The notes under the pieces were generated by a model, which was not told the DNA's origin, did not search any database, and saw nothing but the letters and a program-made list of their open reading frames with translations. Below, piece by piece: positions 7,289 to 15,395 of a stretch of 64,000 nucleotides of DNA. The DNA comes from Brevundimonas sp. A19_0. GTDB lineage: Bacteria > Pseudomonadota > Alphaproteobacteria > Caulobacterales > Caulobacteraceae. The translations under genes were made by a program, and so were the position numbers. How positions within the stretch are numbered: position 1 is the first letter of the stretch; each line of letters begins with the position of its first letter. Location of the stretch: assembly GCF_017744255.1 (NCBI RefSeq), contig NZ_JAGHQP010000010.1, positions 34,859-98,858 on the forward strand. Direction: 5' to 3'.

Positions 7289-8152
7289 ATGACCCCTCCC
7301 GAGCCTGTCCAGTCCCTCGATGACGCCCTTGCGCTGAGCTTCGGCGAGGATGTCGCGCGCATTGCGACCCTGACCCCGGACTTCTCCAATGCCCCCCTCG
7401 CCACGGACCCGCTGAGGGGGGCTCCTTTCGGGGGCCTGATGGCGGCGCTGGCCGTGCGGGCCATGCGTGAGGGTCTGGACATCCAGCCCCCGCTGATGAC
7501 CTTGACGGTGCAGTATCTGGCCGCAGCCCGGTTCGAGGACATCACCTTCACGCCCACACTCGACCGGGGCGGTCGTTCCGTGGCCTATGCCTCGGTCCGG
7601 GCCGGACAGCCCGGTCGACCGGCCCTGACGGCCATGGGGACCTTCGGTACGCTCGGCCACGGCCCGGAGGTGCGGCCCCTTTCGCCCTCTCCCACGCCAT
7701 TCGATGCGCTCGACCCCACGCCGGTCGACCCGCGCCTCGCGCCCTGGTTCACGCGCTATATCGAGCACCGGTTCGATGGCGGCCCCAAGCTGGGCGGCGG
7801 TGCGCCCCTGACGGACCCGACGCTGCGGCTCTGGATGCGCACGCGCGACGGCCGGCCTCTGGACGAGCTGACCCTGTGCTTCCTGCTGGACGGCATCTTC
7901 CCGTCCTACATGAGCGTGCTGCCCCTGCCGCCGGTGCCGTCGGCCAGCGTCGATCTGCGCTACGACCTGATCGAGCCGATCACGCCCGACACCTCGCCCG
8001 AGGGCTGGGCCATCTTCCAGTTCCGCACCTGCGACGTCTCCGGAGGCTGGGCCCTGGACGATGGCGTGGCCTTCGCGCCCGACGGTCGTCCGCTGGCTCT
8101 GGCCCGGCAGAGACGCAAGTTGTTCGGCCCCCGCCGCCCGCCCGCAGACTGA
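7289..8152 (+). CDS. Acyl-CoA thioesterase-like hotdog protein
   Basis: The 287-residue product resembles TesB-type double-hotdog thioesterases, which hydrolyse acyl-CoA to free acid and CoA. Visible signatures are GAPFGGLMAALAVRAM (about residues 44-59, the hotdog helix), MTLTVQYLAAARFEDITFTP (first sheet), and the C-terminal repeat GWALDDGVAFAPDGRPLALA. That last block is the typical end of this family (gx-laxarQ). Fold recognition rests on these blocks only. It is divergent from the HxlR gene, and the thiolase at 8236 follows 83 bases downstream. All three may belong to fatty acyl-CoA metabolism, which is inference from neighbourhood. Substrate unknown. Confidence 0.75.
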   Translation: MTPPEPVQSLDDALALSFGEDVARIATLTPDFSNAPLATDPLRGAPFGGLMAALAVRAMREGLDIQPPLMTLTVQYLAAARFEDITFTPTLDRGGRSVAYASVRAGQPGRPALTAMGTFGTLGHGPEVRPLSPSPTPFDALDPTPVDPRLAPWFTRYIEHRFDGGPKLGGGAPLTDPTLRLWMRTRDGRPLDELTLCFLLDGIFPSYMSVLPLPPVPSASVDLRYDLIEPITPDTSPEGWAIFQFRTCDVSGGWALDDGVAFAPDGRPLALARQRRKLFGPRRPPAD

Positions 8153-8235
8153 CCGCAGCTGCGAACAGACTTGCGTTGCAGCGCACAAAGGTCGATCTAG
8201 CCCCCATCCAAATTCGAGTTCAGGGACAGTTTTCC

Positions 8236-9426
8236 ATGACCCAATCCAATGATCCCGTCGTCATCGTCGCCTTTGCCCGCACCCCGATGGGCGGCTTCCA
8301 GGGCGCGCTGACCGGCGTGAAGGCGACCGATCTGGGCGCCACCGCCGTCAAGGCCGCCGTCGAGCGTGCCGGCGTCCCCGCCGACAAGGTCGAGCAGATT
8401 TTCATGGGCTGCGTGCTTCCGGCCGGTCTGGGCCAGGCCCCGGCCCGCCAGGCCGCCATCGGCGCCGGTCTGGGCAAGCATGTCGAGGCAACCACGGTCA
8501 ACAAGATGTGCGGCTCGGGTATGCAGGCGGCCATGATGGCCCACGACGCCCTGATGGCCGGCACGGCCGACATCATCGTGGCGGGCGGCATGGAGTCCAT
8601 GACCGGCGCCCCCTACGTCATGAACAAGCACCGCGGCGGCGCCCGCATCGGCCACGATGTGATCGTCGACACCATGTACATGGACGGTCTCGAGGACGCC
8701 TACACCCCCGGCAAGCTGATGGGCGCCTTCGCCGAAGACACCGCCGGCCAGTACCAGTTCACCCGCGAACAGCAGGACGAATACGCCATCGAGTCCCTGC
8801 GCCGTGCCAATGCCGCCATCGAAAAGGGCGCCTTCGAGGCCGAGATCACGCCGGTCGAGGTGACCACGCGCAAGGGCACCGAAACGGTCACCACCGACGA
8901 GCAGCCGGGCAAGGCCCGCCCCGAGAAGATCCCGACCCTGCGTCCGGCCTTCGCCAAGGACGGCACCATCACCGCCGCCAATGCCAGCTCGATCTCGGAC
9001 GGCGCCGCTGCCCTGGTCATGACGCGCGAGAGCGTGGCCAAGGCCATGAACCTGCCGATCGTCGCCCGGGTCGTCGCCCACGCCGCCCACGCCCATGAGC
9101 CCGGCCTGTTCACGACTGCCCCCGTGCCCGCCATGCAGAAGGCCCTGAAGAAGGCCGGCTGGTCCGTCGACGACGTCGATCTGTGGGAGATCAACGAAGC
9201 CTTCGCCGTCGTGCCGATGATCGCCATGAAGGAAATGGGCATGAGCCGCGACAAGGTGAACATCAACGGCGGCGCCTGCGCCCTCGGCCACCCGATCGGG
9301 GCGTCGGGGGCCCGCATCCTCGCCACCCTGCTCGGCGCACTGGAAGCCGAAGGCAAGACGAAGGGCGTGGCCTCACTCTGCATCGGTGGCGGCGAAGCCG
9401 TCGCCATGGCCGTCGAGCGGGTCTGA
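8236..9426 (+). CDS. Acetyl-CoA C-acetyltransferase (thiolase)
   Basis: Thiolases condense two acetyl-CoA, or cleave 3-ketoacyl-CoA, through a covalent acyl-cysteine. The 396-residue product has all catalytic blocks: the nucleophile Cys in TTVNKMCGSGMQAAM (about residue 93), ESMTGAPY, the NEAFAVVPM block, the catalytic His in GGACALGHPIGASGARI (about 352), and the second Cys in SLCIGGGEAVAM (about 382). Length is normal for the biosynthetic class (PhaA/AtoB). The ATG at 8236 follows CAGGGACAG; the open frame continuing upstream lies in antiphase to the thioesterase gene and is not used. The C-terminus is intact. Assigning it to PHB synthesis or to ketone-body/isoleucine degradation is not possible, because no phaB or acyl-CoA transferase gene is adjacent. 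Confidence 0.93.
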   Translation: MTQSNDPVVIVAFARTPMGGFQGALTGVKATDLGATAVKAAVERAGVPADKVEQIFMGCVLPAGLGQAPARQAAIGAGLGKHVEATTVNKMCGSGMQAAMMAHDALMAGTADIIVAGGMESMTGAPYVMNKHRGGARIGHDVIVDTMYMDGLEDAYTPGKLMGAFAEDTAGQYQFTREQQDEYAIESLRRANAAIEKGAFEAEITPVEVTTRKGTETVTTDEQPGKARPEKIPTLRPAFAKDGTITAANASSISDGAAALVMTRESVAKAMNLPIVARVVAHAAHAHEPGLFTTAPVPAMQKALKKAGWSVDDVDLWEINEAFAVVPMIAMKEMGMSRDKVNINGGACALGHPIGASGARILATLLGALEAEGKTKGVASLCIGGGEAVAMAVERV

Positions 9427-9433
9427 TCCCGCC

Positions 9434-10384
9434 ATGCTGGACCGGCGGCAGGCTCTGGGTCTTACCGCTCTGGGGCTGATGTCGCCCGGCCTGGCGGTGG
9501 CCGCCGACGAACCGACGGTCGAAACGCTGCGCCTGTGGCCTGGCGCGGCGCCGGGTGGCGAGGCCGTGACCGTCACCCCCGAGGTGATCGAGCGCTCGAC
9601 CGACCCCGGCTATCACGACCGGATCGCGAAACACACGCGCGACCCCCTGCTGACCGTCGTGCGGCCGGCGCAGGCCAACGGTGTCTCCCTGCTGCTGATC
9701 CCCGGCGGCGGCTATCGCTGGGCTGTGGTCGACAAGGAAGGCATGGACTGCGCGCATGTGTTCGCGGCCATGGGCTACACCTGTTACGTCCTGCGCTATC
9801 GCCTGCCCGCTGACGGATGGGCCGCCGGGCCCGACGCCCCGCTTCAGGACGCCCAGCGCGCCTTGAGACTGGTCCGGGGTCAGGCGCTGGCCGAGGACCG
9901 CTCGCCGGAGCAGATCGTCGTGCTCGGGGCCTCGGCCGGTGGCCATCTGGCCGGTCTGCTGGGCGGCCGGCGTGATGCGACCTATGCCGCGGTCGACGCC
10001 CTCGACGAGGCCTCGCATCGGCCGGATGCCCTGGTGCTACTGTATCCGGTGGCGACCCTGACCGACCCCTTCGCCCACGCCGGGTCGCGGCGCGAGTTGC
10101 TGGGCGAAAATCCCTCTCCCGACCGGATCGCCGCCTACAGTCTGGAACAGATGGACTGGCAGGGCGCGGCCCCGACCTTCCTGCTGCACGCCATGGACGA
10201 CACAGCCGTGCCGGTCGAGAATTCGCTCATGCTGGCCGACACCCTGCGCCGCGATGCCGTGCCGGTCGAGATGCACCTGTTCGAGGAAGGCGGCCATGGA
10301 TTTGGCATCCGCCTGATTGAGGGTCGGCCCGCAGCGGTCTGGCCGCAACTGGTTCAGGGCTGGCTGGGCCGACGCGGACTGTGA
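9434..10384 (+). CDS. Secreted alpha/beta-hydrolase (esterase/lipase, BD-FAE-like)
   Basis: The 316-residue product begins with an export signal (MLDRRQALGLTALGLMSPGL, cut near AVAA, residues 19-22) with an RR pair, so Tat export is possible. The alpha/beta-hydrolase catalytic triad is visible: the oxyanion block PGGGYRW (about 93-99), the nucleophile Ser in VLGASAGGHLAGLLG (about 167), Asp in HAMDDTAVP (about 252-256) and His in EEGGHGFGI (about 285). Such BD-FAE/acetylxylan-esterase-like enzymes remove acyl groups from polysaccharides. The substrate here is unknown. The ATG at 9434 lies 8 bases after the thiolase stop; the longer frame to 9386 would overlap the thiolase gene. It is perhaps co-transcribed with it. 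Confidence 0.82.
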   Translation: MLDRRQALGLTALGLMSPGLAVAADEPTVETLRLWPGAAPGGEAVTVTPEVIERSTDPGYHDRIAKHTRDPLLTVVRPAQANGVSLLLIPGGGYRWAVVDKEGMDCAHVFAAMGYTCYVLRYRLPADGWAAGPDAPLQDAQRALRLVRGQALAEDRSPEQIVVLGASAGGHLAGLLGGRRDATYAAVDALDEASHRPDALVLLYPVATLTDPFAHAGSRRELLGENPSPDRIAAYSLEQMDWQGAAPTFLLHAMDDTAVPVENSLMLADTLRRDAVPVEMHLFEEGGHGFGIRLIEGRPAAVWPQLVQGWLGRRGL

Positions 10385-10470
10385 ACTGTCTGTAATATTC
10401 CGCCGCTTGCGCCCCCCCGCCGGCCCGTTAAGGTCCCCGCCCATTCGGGGTTCAATCCAGTGGGGTTTCC

Positions 10471-12768
10471 ATGCGTATCGGTCTTCTGCTTGCTGCCGTC
10501 GGGACGGCGGCCCTCATGGCGGGGTCCGCCATGGCCCAGGTCAGTGTCGGCGCCGTCGACCAGAGCCGCGGCACCTATGAGGATGCCTTCCGCCAGTTCG
10601 AGGGCGAGGGGTGGCCCAGCCCCAACGACTATCGCACAGCTTCGGGCGCGCCCGGATACCGCTACTGGCAGCAGCAGGTCGATTACGTCATCGACGTCCG
10701 CTTCGACGAGGACACCAAATCCCTCAGCGGCAGCCAGCGGATCACCTATCACAACAACTCGCCCGACACCCTGACCTACGTCTGGATCCTGCTGGACCAG
10801 CAGGACATGGCCAGGGGCTCGATGGCCAGCGTGGCCTCGCCTTCCTCATCGTCCGAAACCTACAGCCGCTATGAGACCCTGGGGCTGGCGCGCAGCGAAA
10901 CCTGGGAAGGCGGCTTCTCGGACATCCAGGTCAAGGGCACCGACGGTCGCCCGCTGAACACCACCCAGGTCGACGCCCTGCTGCGCGTGGACCTGCCGCG
11001 CCCGCTGGCGCCCGGCGAGACCTTCGTGTTCGACATGAGCTATCGCATGCCGTTCGCCGAGACCGCCGTTACCGGCGCCCGCAGCGGCTATGAGTGCTTC
11101 CCCGGGCCGACGCCCGCCGGCAACTGCATCTTCCAGGCGGCCCAGTGGTTCCCGCGCCTCGCCGCCTATTCCGACTACGAGGGCTGGCACACCCTGCCCT
11201 TCCTCGGATCTGGCGAATTCCCGCTCGAGTTCGGCAATTACGAGGTCTCGATCACCGTTCCGGCCGACCACGTTGTGGCCGCCTCGGGCGAGCTTCAGAA
11301 CGGTCGCGACGTCCTGACCCGCGAGCAGCAGGCCCGCATGGCCGAGGCCCGTCGCAGCACCGAGGAGCCGGTCTATGTCGTCACGCCCGACGAGGCCCTC
11401 GCCCGCGAACAGGGCCGCTCCACCGACACCCGCACCTGGCGCTTCCGGGCCGAGAACGTCCGCGACTTCGCCTGGGCGTCCTCGCGCGGCTTCGTCTGGG
11501 ATGCCATGGCCGTCGAGCAGGACGCCCCGGGCGCCCCGACCGTGATGGCCATGTCCTTCTACACCAAGGAAGCGCGGCCGATGTGGGATACCTATTCCAC
11601 CCGCGCCGTGGCCCACGCCATCGACGTCTACAGCTCCTTCACCTTCCCCTACCCGTACCCGACGGCCCAGTCCGTCAACGGCCCGGTGGGCGGGATGGAA
11701 TACCCGATGATCACGTTCAACGGCGCCCGTCCGACGCGGGATGCCGAGGGCAACATCATCAACGGCGACCGCACCAAATACGCCCTCGTCGACGTCATCA
11801 TCCACGAGATCGGGCACATCTATTTCCCGATGATCGTCAACAGCGACGAGCGTCAGTGGACCTGGATGGACGAGGGCATCAATACCTTCCTCGAGTACCA
11901 GGCGACCAAGCTGTGGGACCCGGATTTCCCGGCCAGCGGCGAACCCCGCGGCATCGTTGGCTATATGACCTCGGACAATCAGGTCCCCCTGATGACCCGC
12001 TACGACACCGCCCTGAACCAGGGGAATATCGGCTATCGCAAGCCCGGCACCGCCCTGGTCGTCCTGCGCGAGACCGTCATGGGCCGCGAGCTGTTCGACC
12101 GCGCCTTCCAGGAGTATGCGCGCCGCTGGCAGTTCAAGCGCGCCACGCCCTATGACTTCTTCCGCACCATGGAAGAGAGCTCGGGCATGGACCTCGATTG
12201 GTTCTGGCGCGGCTGGTTCTACTCGACCGACCACGTCGACATCTCGGTCGAGAACGTCATCAAGGCCCGTCCGGAAACCGATGCCGACCGTCCGGCCCGT
12301 CGCCCGACGAGCGGCGGCAACACCAACAACGACACCCCGCCGGTGCCCCTGACGGTCGCCAACAACAGCGGCATCGAGACGGTCATCGAGCGCAATCCGG
12401 GCATCGATGCCTATGACGACACCGCCGACCACGGCTATCCGCTGACCGAAGAGCAGCGCCGGGCCATCGGCCAGGGCGCCCGTGACGGCATGACGGCCAT
12501 GATCGCCGAGGCCGACTCGTTCGACTCGAACGTCTATCGCTTCACCTTCAAGAACGTCGGCGGCGTGGTCATGCCGATCATCCTGAAGCTGACCTTCGAG
12601 GACGGCACCAGCGAGATCGTCCGCATCCCCGCCGAGATCTGGCGCTTCAACAACCAGGAAGTCAGCTGGCAGTATGTGACCGACAAGACCCTGGTGCAGA
12701 CCGAGGTCGATCCCAACTGGGAGACCGCCGACGCCGACCGCGAGAACAACTACTTCCCGCGCCGCTAG
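10471..12768 (+). CDS. Secreted M1-family zinc metallopeptidase
   Basis: A 765-residue periplasmic or secreted peptidase related to M1 aminopeptidases. An N-terminal signal peptide (MRIGLLLAAVGTAALMAGSA, cleavage near AMA-Q) is followed by an N-terminal beta domain (about 60-280). The catalytic domain has GGMEYPMI (about 409-416), the M1 exopeptidase motif with Asn replaced by Tyr. The zinc site is HEIGH (445-449) with the third ligand E468 in WMDEGINTFLEY, giving the HExxH-x18-E spacing. A C-terminal domain with beta-sheet segments follows, with a Ser/Asn-rich linker around 612-630. The ATG at 10471 follows GGGGTTTCC weakly. The gene stands alone and ends at a strong hairpin (12791-12816). 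Peptide specificity is unknown. Confidence 0.9.
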   Translation: MRIGLLLAAVGTAALMAGSAMAQVSVGAVDQSRGTYEDAFRQFEGEGWPSPNDYRTASGAPGYRYWQQQVDYVIDVRFDEDTKSLSGSQRITYHNNSPDTLTYVWILLDQQDMARGSMASVASPSSSSETYSRYETLGLARSETWEGGFSDIQVKGTDGRPLNTTQVDALLRVDLPRPLAPGETFVFDMSYRMPFAETAVTGARSGYECFPGPTPAGNCIFQAAQWFPRLAAYSDYEGWHTLPFLGSGEFPLEFGNYEVSITVPADHVVAASGELQNGRDVLTREQQARMAEARRSTEEPVYVVTPDEALAREQGRSTDTRTWRFRAENVRDFAWASSRGFVWDAMAVEQDAPGAPTVMAMSFYTKEARPMWDTYSTRAVAHAIDVYSSFTFPYPYPTAQSVNGPVGGMEYPMITFNGARPTRDAEGNIINGDRTKYALVDVIIHEIGHIYFPMIVNSDERQWTWMDEGINTFLEYQATKLWDPDFPASGEPRGIVGYMTSDNQVPLMTRYDTALNQGNIGYRKPGTALVVLRETVMGRELFDRAFQEYARRWQFKRATPYDFFRTMEESSGMDLDWFWRGWFYSTDHVDISVENVIKARPETDADRPARRPTSGGNTNNDTPPVPLTVANNSGIETVIERNPGIDAYDDTADHGYPLTEEQRRAIGQGARDGMTAMIAEADSFDSNVYRFTFKNVGGVVMPIILKLTFEDGTSEIVRIPAEIWRFNNQEVSWQYVTDKTLVQTEVDPNWETADADRENNYFPRR

Positions 12769-12790
12769 GCTTTACGAGAGACGAAAATGG

Positions 12791-12816
12791 GGGCGCGTTC
12801 CGCGAGGGACGCGCCC
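12791..12816. terminator. Bidirectional terminator between M1 peptidase and XRE regulator
   Basis: An 11-base stem (GGGCGCGTTCC with GGGACGCGCCC, one wobble) closes a GCGA tetraloop. T-runs flank it on both strands (CGTTTTC to the right; CCATTTTCG on the minus strand). It lies between two convergent genes and can serve both. Confidence 0.7.
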
Positions 12817-13053
12817 TCAGTCGTTTTCGGGAGCGGCCAAATCCGCCGGGTCGTGCTCGTAGTCCAGCAGGTCGGCGGGACGGCACCCCAGCGCCGCGCA
12901 CATTCGGGCGAGGGTCGAAAAGCGGATGCCCTTCACCTTGCCCGACCGGAACAGGGACATCTGTGTCTCGCTCAGGCCGACTTCGGCGGCCAGGTCGCGC
13001 GCCGTCCGGCCGCGCTTGGCCAGAACGGCATCAAGGGTGACGCGAACGGGCAT
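12817..13053 (-). CDS. Small XRE-family helix-turn-helix regulator
   Basis: A 78-residue Cro/CI-type regulator. The helix-turn-helix covers about residues 9-62: KRGRTARDLAAEVGLSETQM, then SLFRSGKVKGIRFSTLARM and CAALGCRPADLLDYE. It belongs to the YozG-like group that almost always accompanies a DUF2975 membrane protein, and here it begins directly after the stop of that gene (the sequence TGAATG, no gap). This tight pairing suggests that the membrane protein and the regulator work together, for example in sensing an envelope signal. That is inference from the recurrent pairing. It ends at a shared terminator with the M1 peptidase gene. Target genes are not known; the ABC exporter on the other side of the shared promoter is a candidate. 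Confidence 0.88.
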   Translation of the reverse strand: MPVRVTLDAVLAKRGRTARDLAAEVGLSETQMSLFRSGKVKGIRFSTLARMCAALGCRPADLLDYEHDPADLAAPEND

Positions 13054-13554
13054 TCAGATCATCTCGTCCAGCTCGGCCTGAACGGCGGTCGCCTGGTCCA
13101 GCACCCGGCCCAGCAGGAACAGCGCCCCGCCGATCATGCCCAGCGTCATGCCGCTGACGTCGAAATGCAGCCAGCCGCCCTCGCCGCTCTGGATGATCCG
13201 CGTCAGATTGGTCACCCCGAACACGCTCAGCACACCGCCGATGCCGAGGGCCAGCCCGACCCGCCTGAGCGCCCGTGCCAGAGTGGGCTGGATCAGGTCT
13301 CCCTTGGCCAGACGCCCCATGGCCTGGCCCAGCGACCAGACGGCATAGAGGTAGAACAGCGACGGCGCTCCCCAGACCACTGCGCCCAGCCAGCTCGTGG
13401 TCGTGCCCCGAAAATCTCCCCGGGCAGCCAGGATCGCCGGCGCCACGAAATACATCAGGGCCAGCAGGGCCCCGACGCTGACCACCATGAACACCGCCAG
13501 CCAGCGGTAGTGGCCACACAGGGTGCGAAAGCGGGCGAGGTCGTCAGCGGCCAT
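13054..13554 (-). CDS. DUF2975 membrane protein
   Basis: A 166-residue integral membrane protein with four predicted helices: about residues 18-41 (LAVFMVVSVGALLALMYFVA), 53-73 (WLGAVVWGAPSLFYLYAVW), 95-115 (GLALGIGGVLSVFGV) and 128-147 (GMTLGMIGGALFLLGRVL). This arrangement and the C-terminal VLDQATAVQAELDEMI are typical of DUF2975. The family has no established biochemical function. It is almost always found immediately upstream of an XRE regulator, as here (12817-13053). The start at 13554 lies 22 bases from a TTAA-N7-TTAA box (13576-13590). Confidence 0.85.
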   Translation of the reverse strand: MAADDLARFRTLCGHYRWLAVFMVVSVGALLALMYFVAPAILAARGDFRGTTTSWLGAVVWGAPSLFYLYAVWSLGQAMGRLAKGDLIQPTLARALRRVGLALGIGGVLSVFGVTNLTRIIQSGEGGWLHFDVSGMTLGMIGGALFLLGRVLDQATAVQAELDEMI

Positions 13555-13575
13555 GAGGTCCTTCCTGTCTGAACT

Positions 13576-13590
13576 TTAATCTTGACTTAA
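13576..13590. promoter_or_regulatory. CtrA-type box between DUF2975 and ABC transporter genes
   Basis: TTAATCTTGACTTAA is an exact TTAA-N7-TTAA, the core of the CtrA consensus (the base after it is A, where the longer consensus has C). It sits in the 86-base divergent promoter, 22 bases from the DUF2975 start and 50 bases from the ABC ATPase start. The region is AT-rich, so chance cannot be excluded. Confidence 0.45.
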
Positions 13591-13640
13591 ATTTCCACGC
13601 CTCGCAACTTTATACAAGAGTTAAAACCGAGAGGCTGCAC

Positions 13641-14576
13641 ATGCTCGCCATCGAGACCCGAAACCTGACCCGCCGCTTCGGCCCCACCCTTGCCGTCGAC
13701 GCCGTGTCGCTGAATGTCCCCAAAGGCTGCGTCTATGGCTTCATGGGCCGTAACGGGGCCGGCAAGACTACGACGCTCAAGATGCTGCTGGGCCTGATCC
13801 GCGCCGATCAGGGCACGATCCGGATCGCCGGCATCGATGCCCGGGCCGACCGGCTGGGCGCCGCCCGCTGCATGGGGGCCCTGCTGGAGGCCCACGGCTT
13901 CTACGTCCACCTGTCGGGCCGCGAGAATCTGGACATCACCCGCACCCTGCTGGGCCTCTCGCGCAGCGAGGTCGACCGGGTGCTGGAGATCGTGGACCTG
14001 CGCCGACAGGCCGATCGTCGCGTGGGCGGCTATTCGCTCGGCATGCGCCAGCGACTGGGCATTGCGCGGGCCATGCTGGGATCGCCGGCGGTGCTGATCC
14101 TCGACGAGCCGACCAATGGCCTCGACCCCGACGGCATTGCCGACATGCGGACCTTCCTGCGTGACCTGCCGGTGCGCACCGGGGCGACTGTCCTGCTGTC
14201 CAGCCACCTGCTGGGCGAGGTCGAGCAGGTCGCCGACCGCGTCGGCATCGTTCATCAGGGCCGTCTGGTCCTCGAAGATGATCTGGTCAGCCTGCGCGCC
14301 GGTCAGGCGCCCCGCCTGAGACTGGGCTGTGATGCCCCCGAGCAGGCCCGCGCCCTGCTGGCGGGTCTGGGCCTGACCCTGTCCGTCGACCCGCAAGGGG
14401 GACTGGTCAGCCTGCAGCCGTCCGATGATGCGCCGGGCATCGCGCGCCAGCTGAACCGCACCCTGGTCGAGGCCGGCATCGGGGTGCATGAGCTGAGCCC
14501 CTGCCCCCGGTCCCTGGAAGACATCTATCGCGACATCACCCTGATGTCCCCGAACCCGACCGAGGAGGCTGCCTGA
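13641..14576 (+). CDS. ABC transporter ATP-binding protein (bacitracin/BcrA type)
   Basis: A 311-residue nucleotide-binding subunit of an ABC-2 type exporter. Walker A is GRNGAGKTT (about residue 37), the Q-loop region is GALLEAHGFYVHLSGRENL, the signature motif is GYSLGMRQRLGIARAM, Walker B is VLILDEPTNGLDP and the switch His is in LLSSHLLGEVE. The GYSLGM form of the signature and the N-terminal NLTRRFG resemble BcrA-like antibiotic or lantibiotic export ATPases. A 75-residue C-terminal extension follows the ATPase core. The partner permease begins at 14576, overlapping by one base (TGATG), so the two form one exporter. Substrate unknown. Next to the DUF2975/XRE pair, a stress or bacteriocin-type export is plausible but unproven. 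Confidence 0.9.
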   Translation: MLAIETRNLTRRFGPTLAVDAVSLNVPKGCVYGFMGRNGAGKTTTLKMLLGLIRADQGTIRIAGIDARADRLGAARCMGALLEAHGFYVHLSGRENLDITRTLLGLSRSEVDRVLEIVDLRRQADRRVGGYSLGMRQRLGIARAMLGSPAVLILDEPTNGLDPDGIADMRTFLRDLPVRTGATVLLSSHLLGEVEQVADRVGIVHQGRLVLEDDLVSLRAGQAPRLRLGCDAPEQARALLAGLGLTLSVDPQGGLVSLQPSDDAPGIARQLNRTLVEAGIGVHELSPCPRSLEDIYRDITLMSPNPTEEAA

Positions 14577-15301
14577 TGCTACGGGTTCTGACTGTCGAGC
14601 TGCGCAAGCTCAATCGCTCGCTGGCCGCCGCCCTCGCGGTCGCCGCCCCCGGCCTGATCGCCGTCTTCACCTTCTTCAATGTGCTGCGCGGCAAAGCCCC
14701 CCAGCCGTGGGACATGTGGATGATCGGCAGCCTCGGGATCTGGGCCTTCTTCATGCTGCCGATGAGCGTGACGGCCCTGACCGCCCTCGTCGCCCAGATG
14801 GAGCATAGCCCTCGCTCATGGGACCACCTGCGCGCCCTGCCCCTGCGCCGCTGGACCCTCTACGCCGCCAAGGCCGTCAGCGTCTTCCTCGTGGTCGCCT
14901 TGATGAGCGTCGCCGTCCTCGTTCTGAGCTGGACTGCGGTGCGACTGGCGGTGGCCCTCAAGCCGCAGCTCGATCCGACCGGCGTGTTCGAGACCCGGAC
15001 CTATCTGGAGACCGTGGGGCGGATGTATCTGGCGGCGGTGTTGCTGATCGCGGTCCAGCTGTGGCTGGCGCTCCGGTTCTCAAGCTTCGTTCCGGGTCTG
15101 GTGGTCGGGATCGGCGGCACCTTCTTCGCCGTGGTCGCCACTTCGGCCCGCATCGGCGTCTTCCTGCCCTGGCAGATGCCGGTCAATATGCTGGCGAGCG
15201 ACGGATGGCGCATGCACACGGCCCTGGGGCTGGGTCTCGGCGGCGGCCTGCTGGCCCTGACCCTCGCCCTTTGGCACCTGTCGCGGCGCGAGGTGCTCTA
15301 G
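14576..15301 (+). CDS. ABC-2 type permease
   Basis: The 241-residue partner of the ATPase encoded just upstream. It has six hydrophobic segments, about residues 15-35, 48-72, 100-122, 144-165, 170-192 and 208-232, with no soluble domain. This matches BcrB/ABC-2 permeases of antibiotic-type exporters (MLRVLTVELRKLNRSLAAAL at the N-terminus is typical). Translational coupling is indicated by the overlapping start and stop. The gene ends at 15301. Beyond it lies a minus-strand gene start that reads into this gene from the opposite strand (see findings), which hints at an old rearrangement. Confidence 0.87.
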   Translation: MLRVLTVELRKLNRSLAAALAVAAPGLIAVFTFFNVLRGKAPQPWDMWMIGSLGIWAFFMLPMSVTALTALVAQMEHSPRSWDHLRALPLRRWTLYAAKAVSVFLVVALMSVAVLVLSWTAVRLAVALKPQLDPTGVFETRTYLETVGRMYLAAVLLIAVQLWLALRFSSFVPGLVVGIGGTFFAVVATSARIGVFLPWQMPVNMLASDGWRMHTALGLGLGGGLLALTLALWHLSRREVL

Positions 15302-15372
15302 GTCGAAATCCAGCAGCCGTGCCAGCCCGCCCGCCGGCGCCATCATCAGGATCATGGCCGCCTCCCTGAGTC

Positions 15373-15391
15373 GTAATTGATACTCATTTGC
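15373..15391. promoter_or_regulatory. Fur-like box
   Basis: GTAATTGATACTCATTTGC matches the 19-base Fur consensus GATAATGATAATCATTATC at 13 positions by eye. It is followed on the minus strand, 17-22 bases on, by a GGGAGGC ribosome site and an ATG around 15355. It is also just upstream of the plus-strand CxxCxxCC gene. Neither direction gives an obvious Fur target. Confidence 0.4.
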
Positions 15392-15395
15392 AGGT

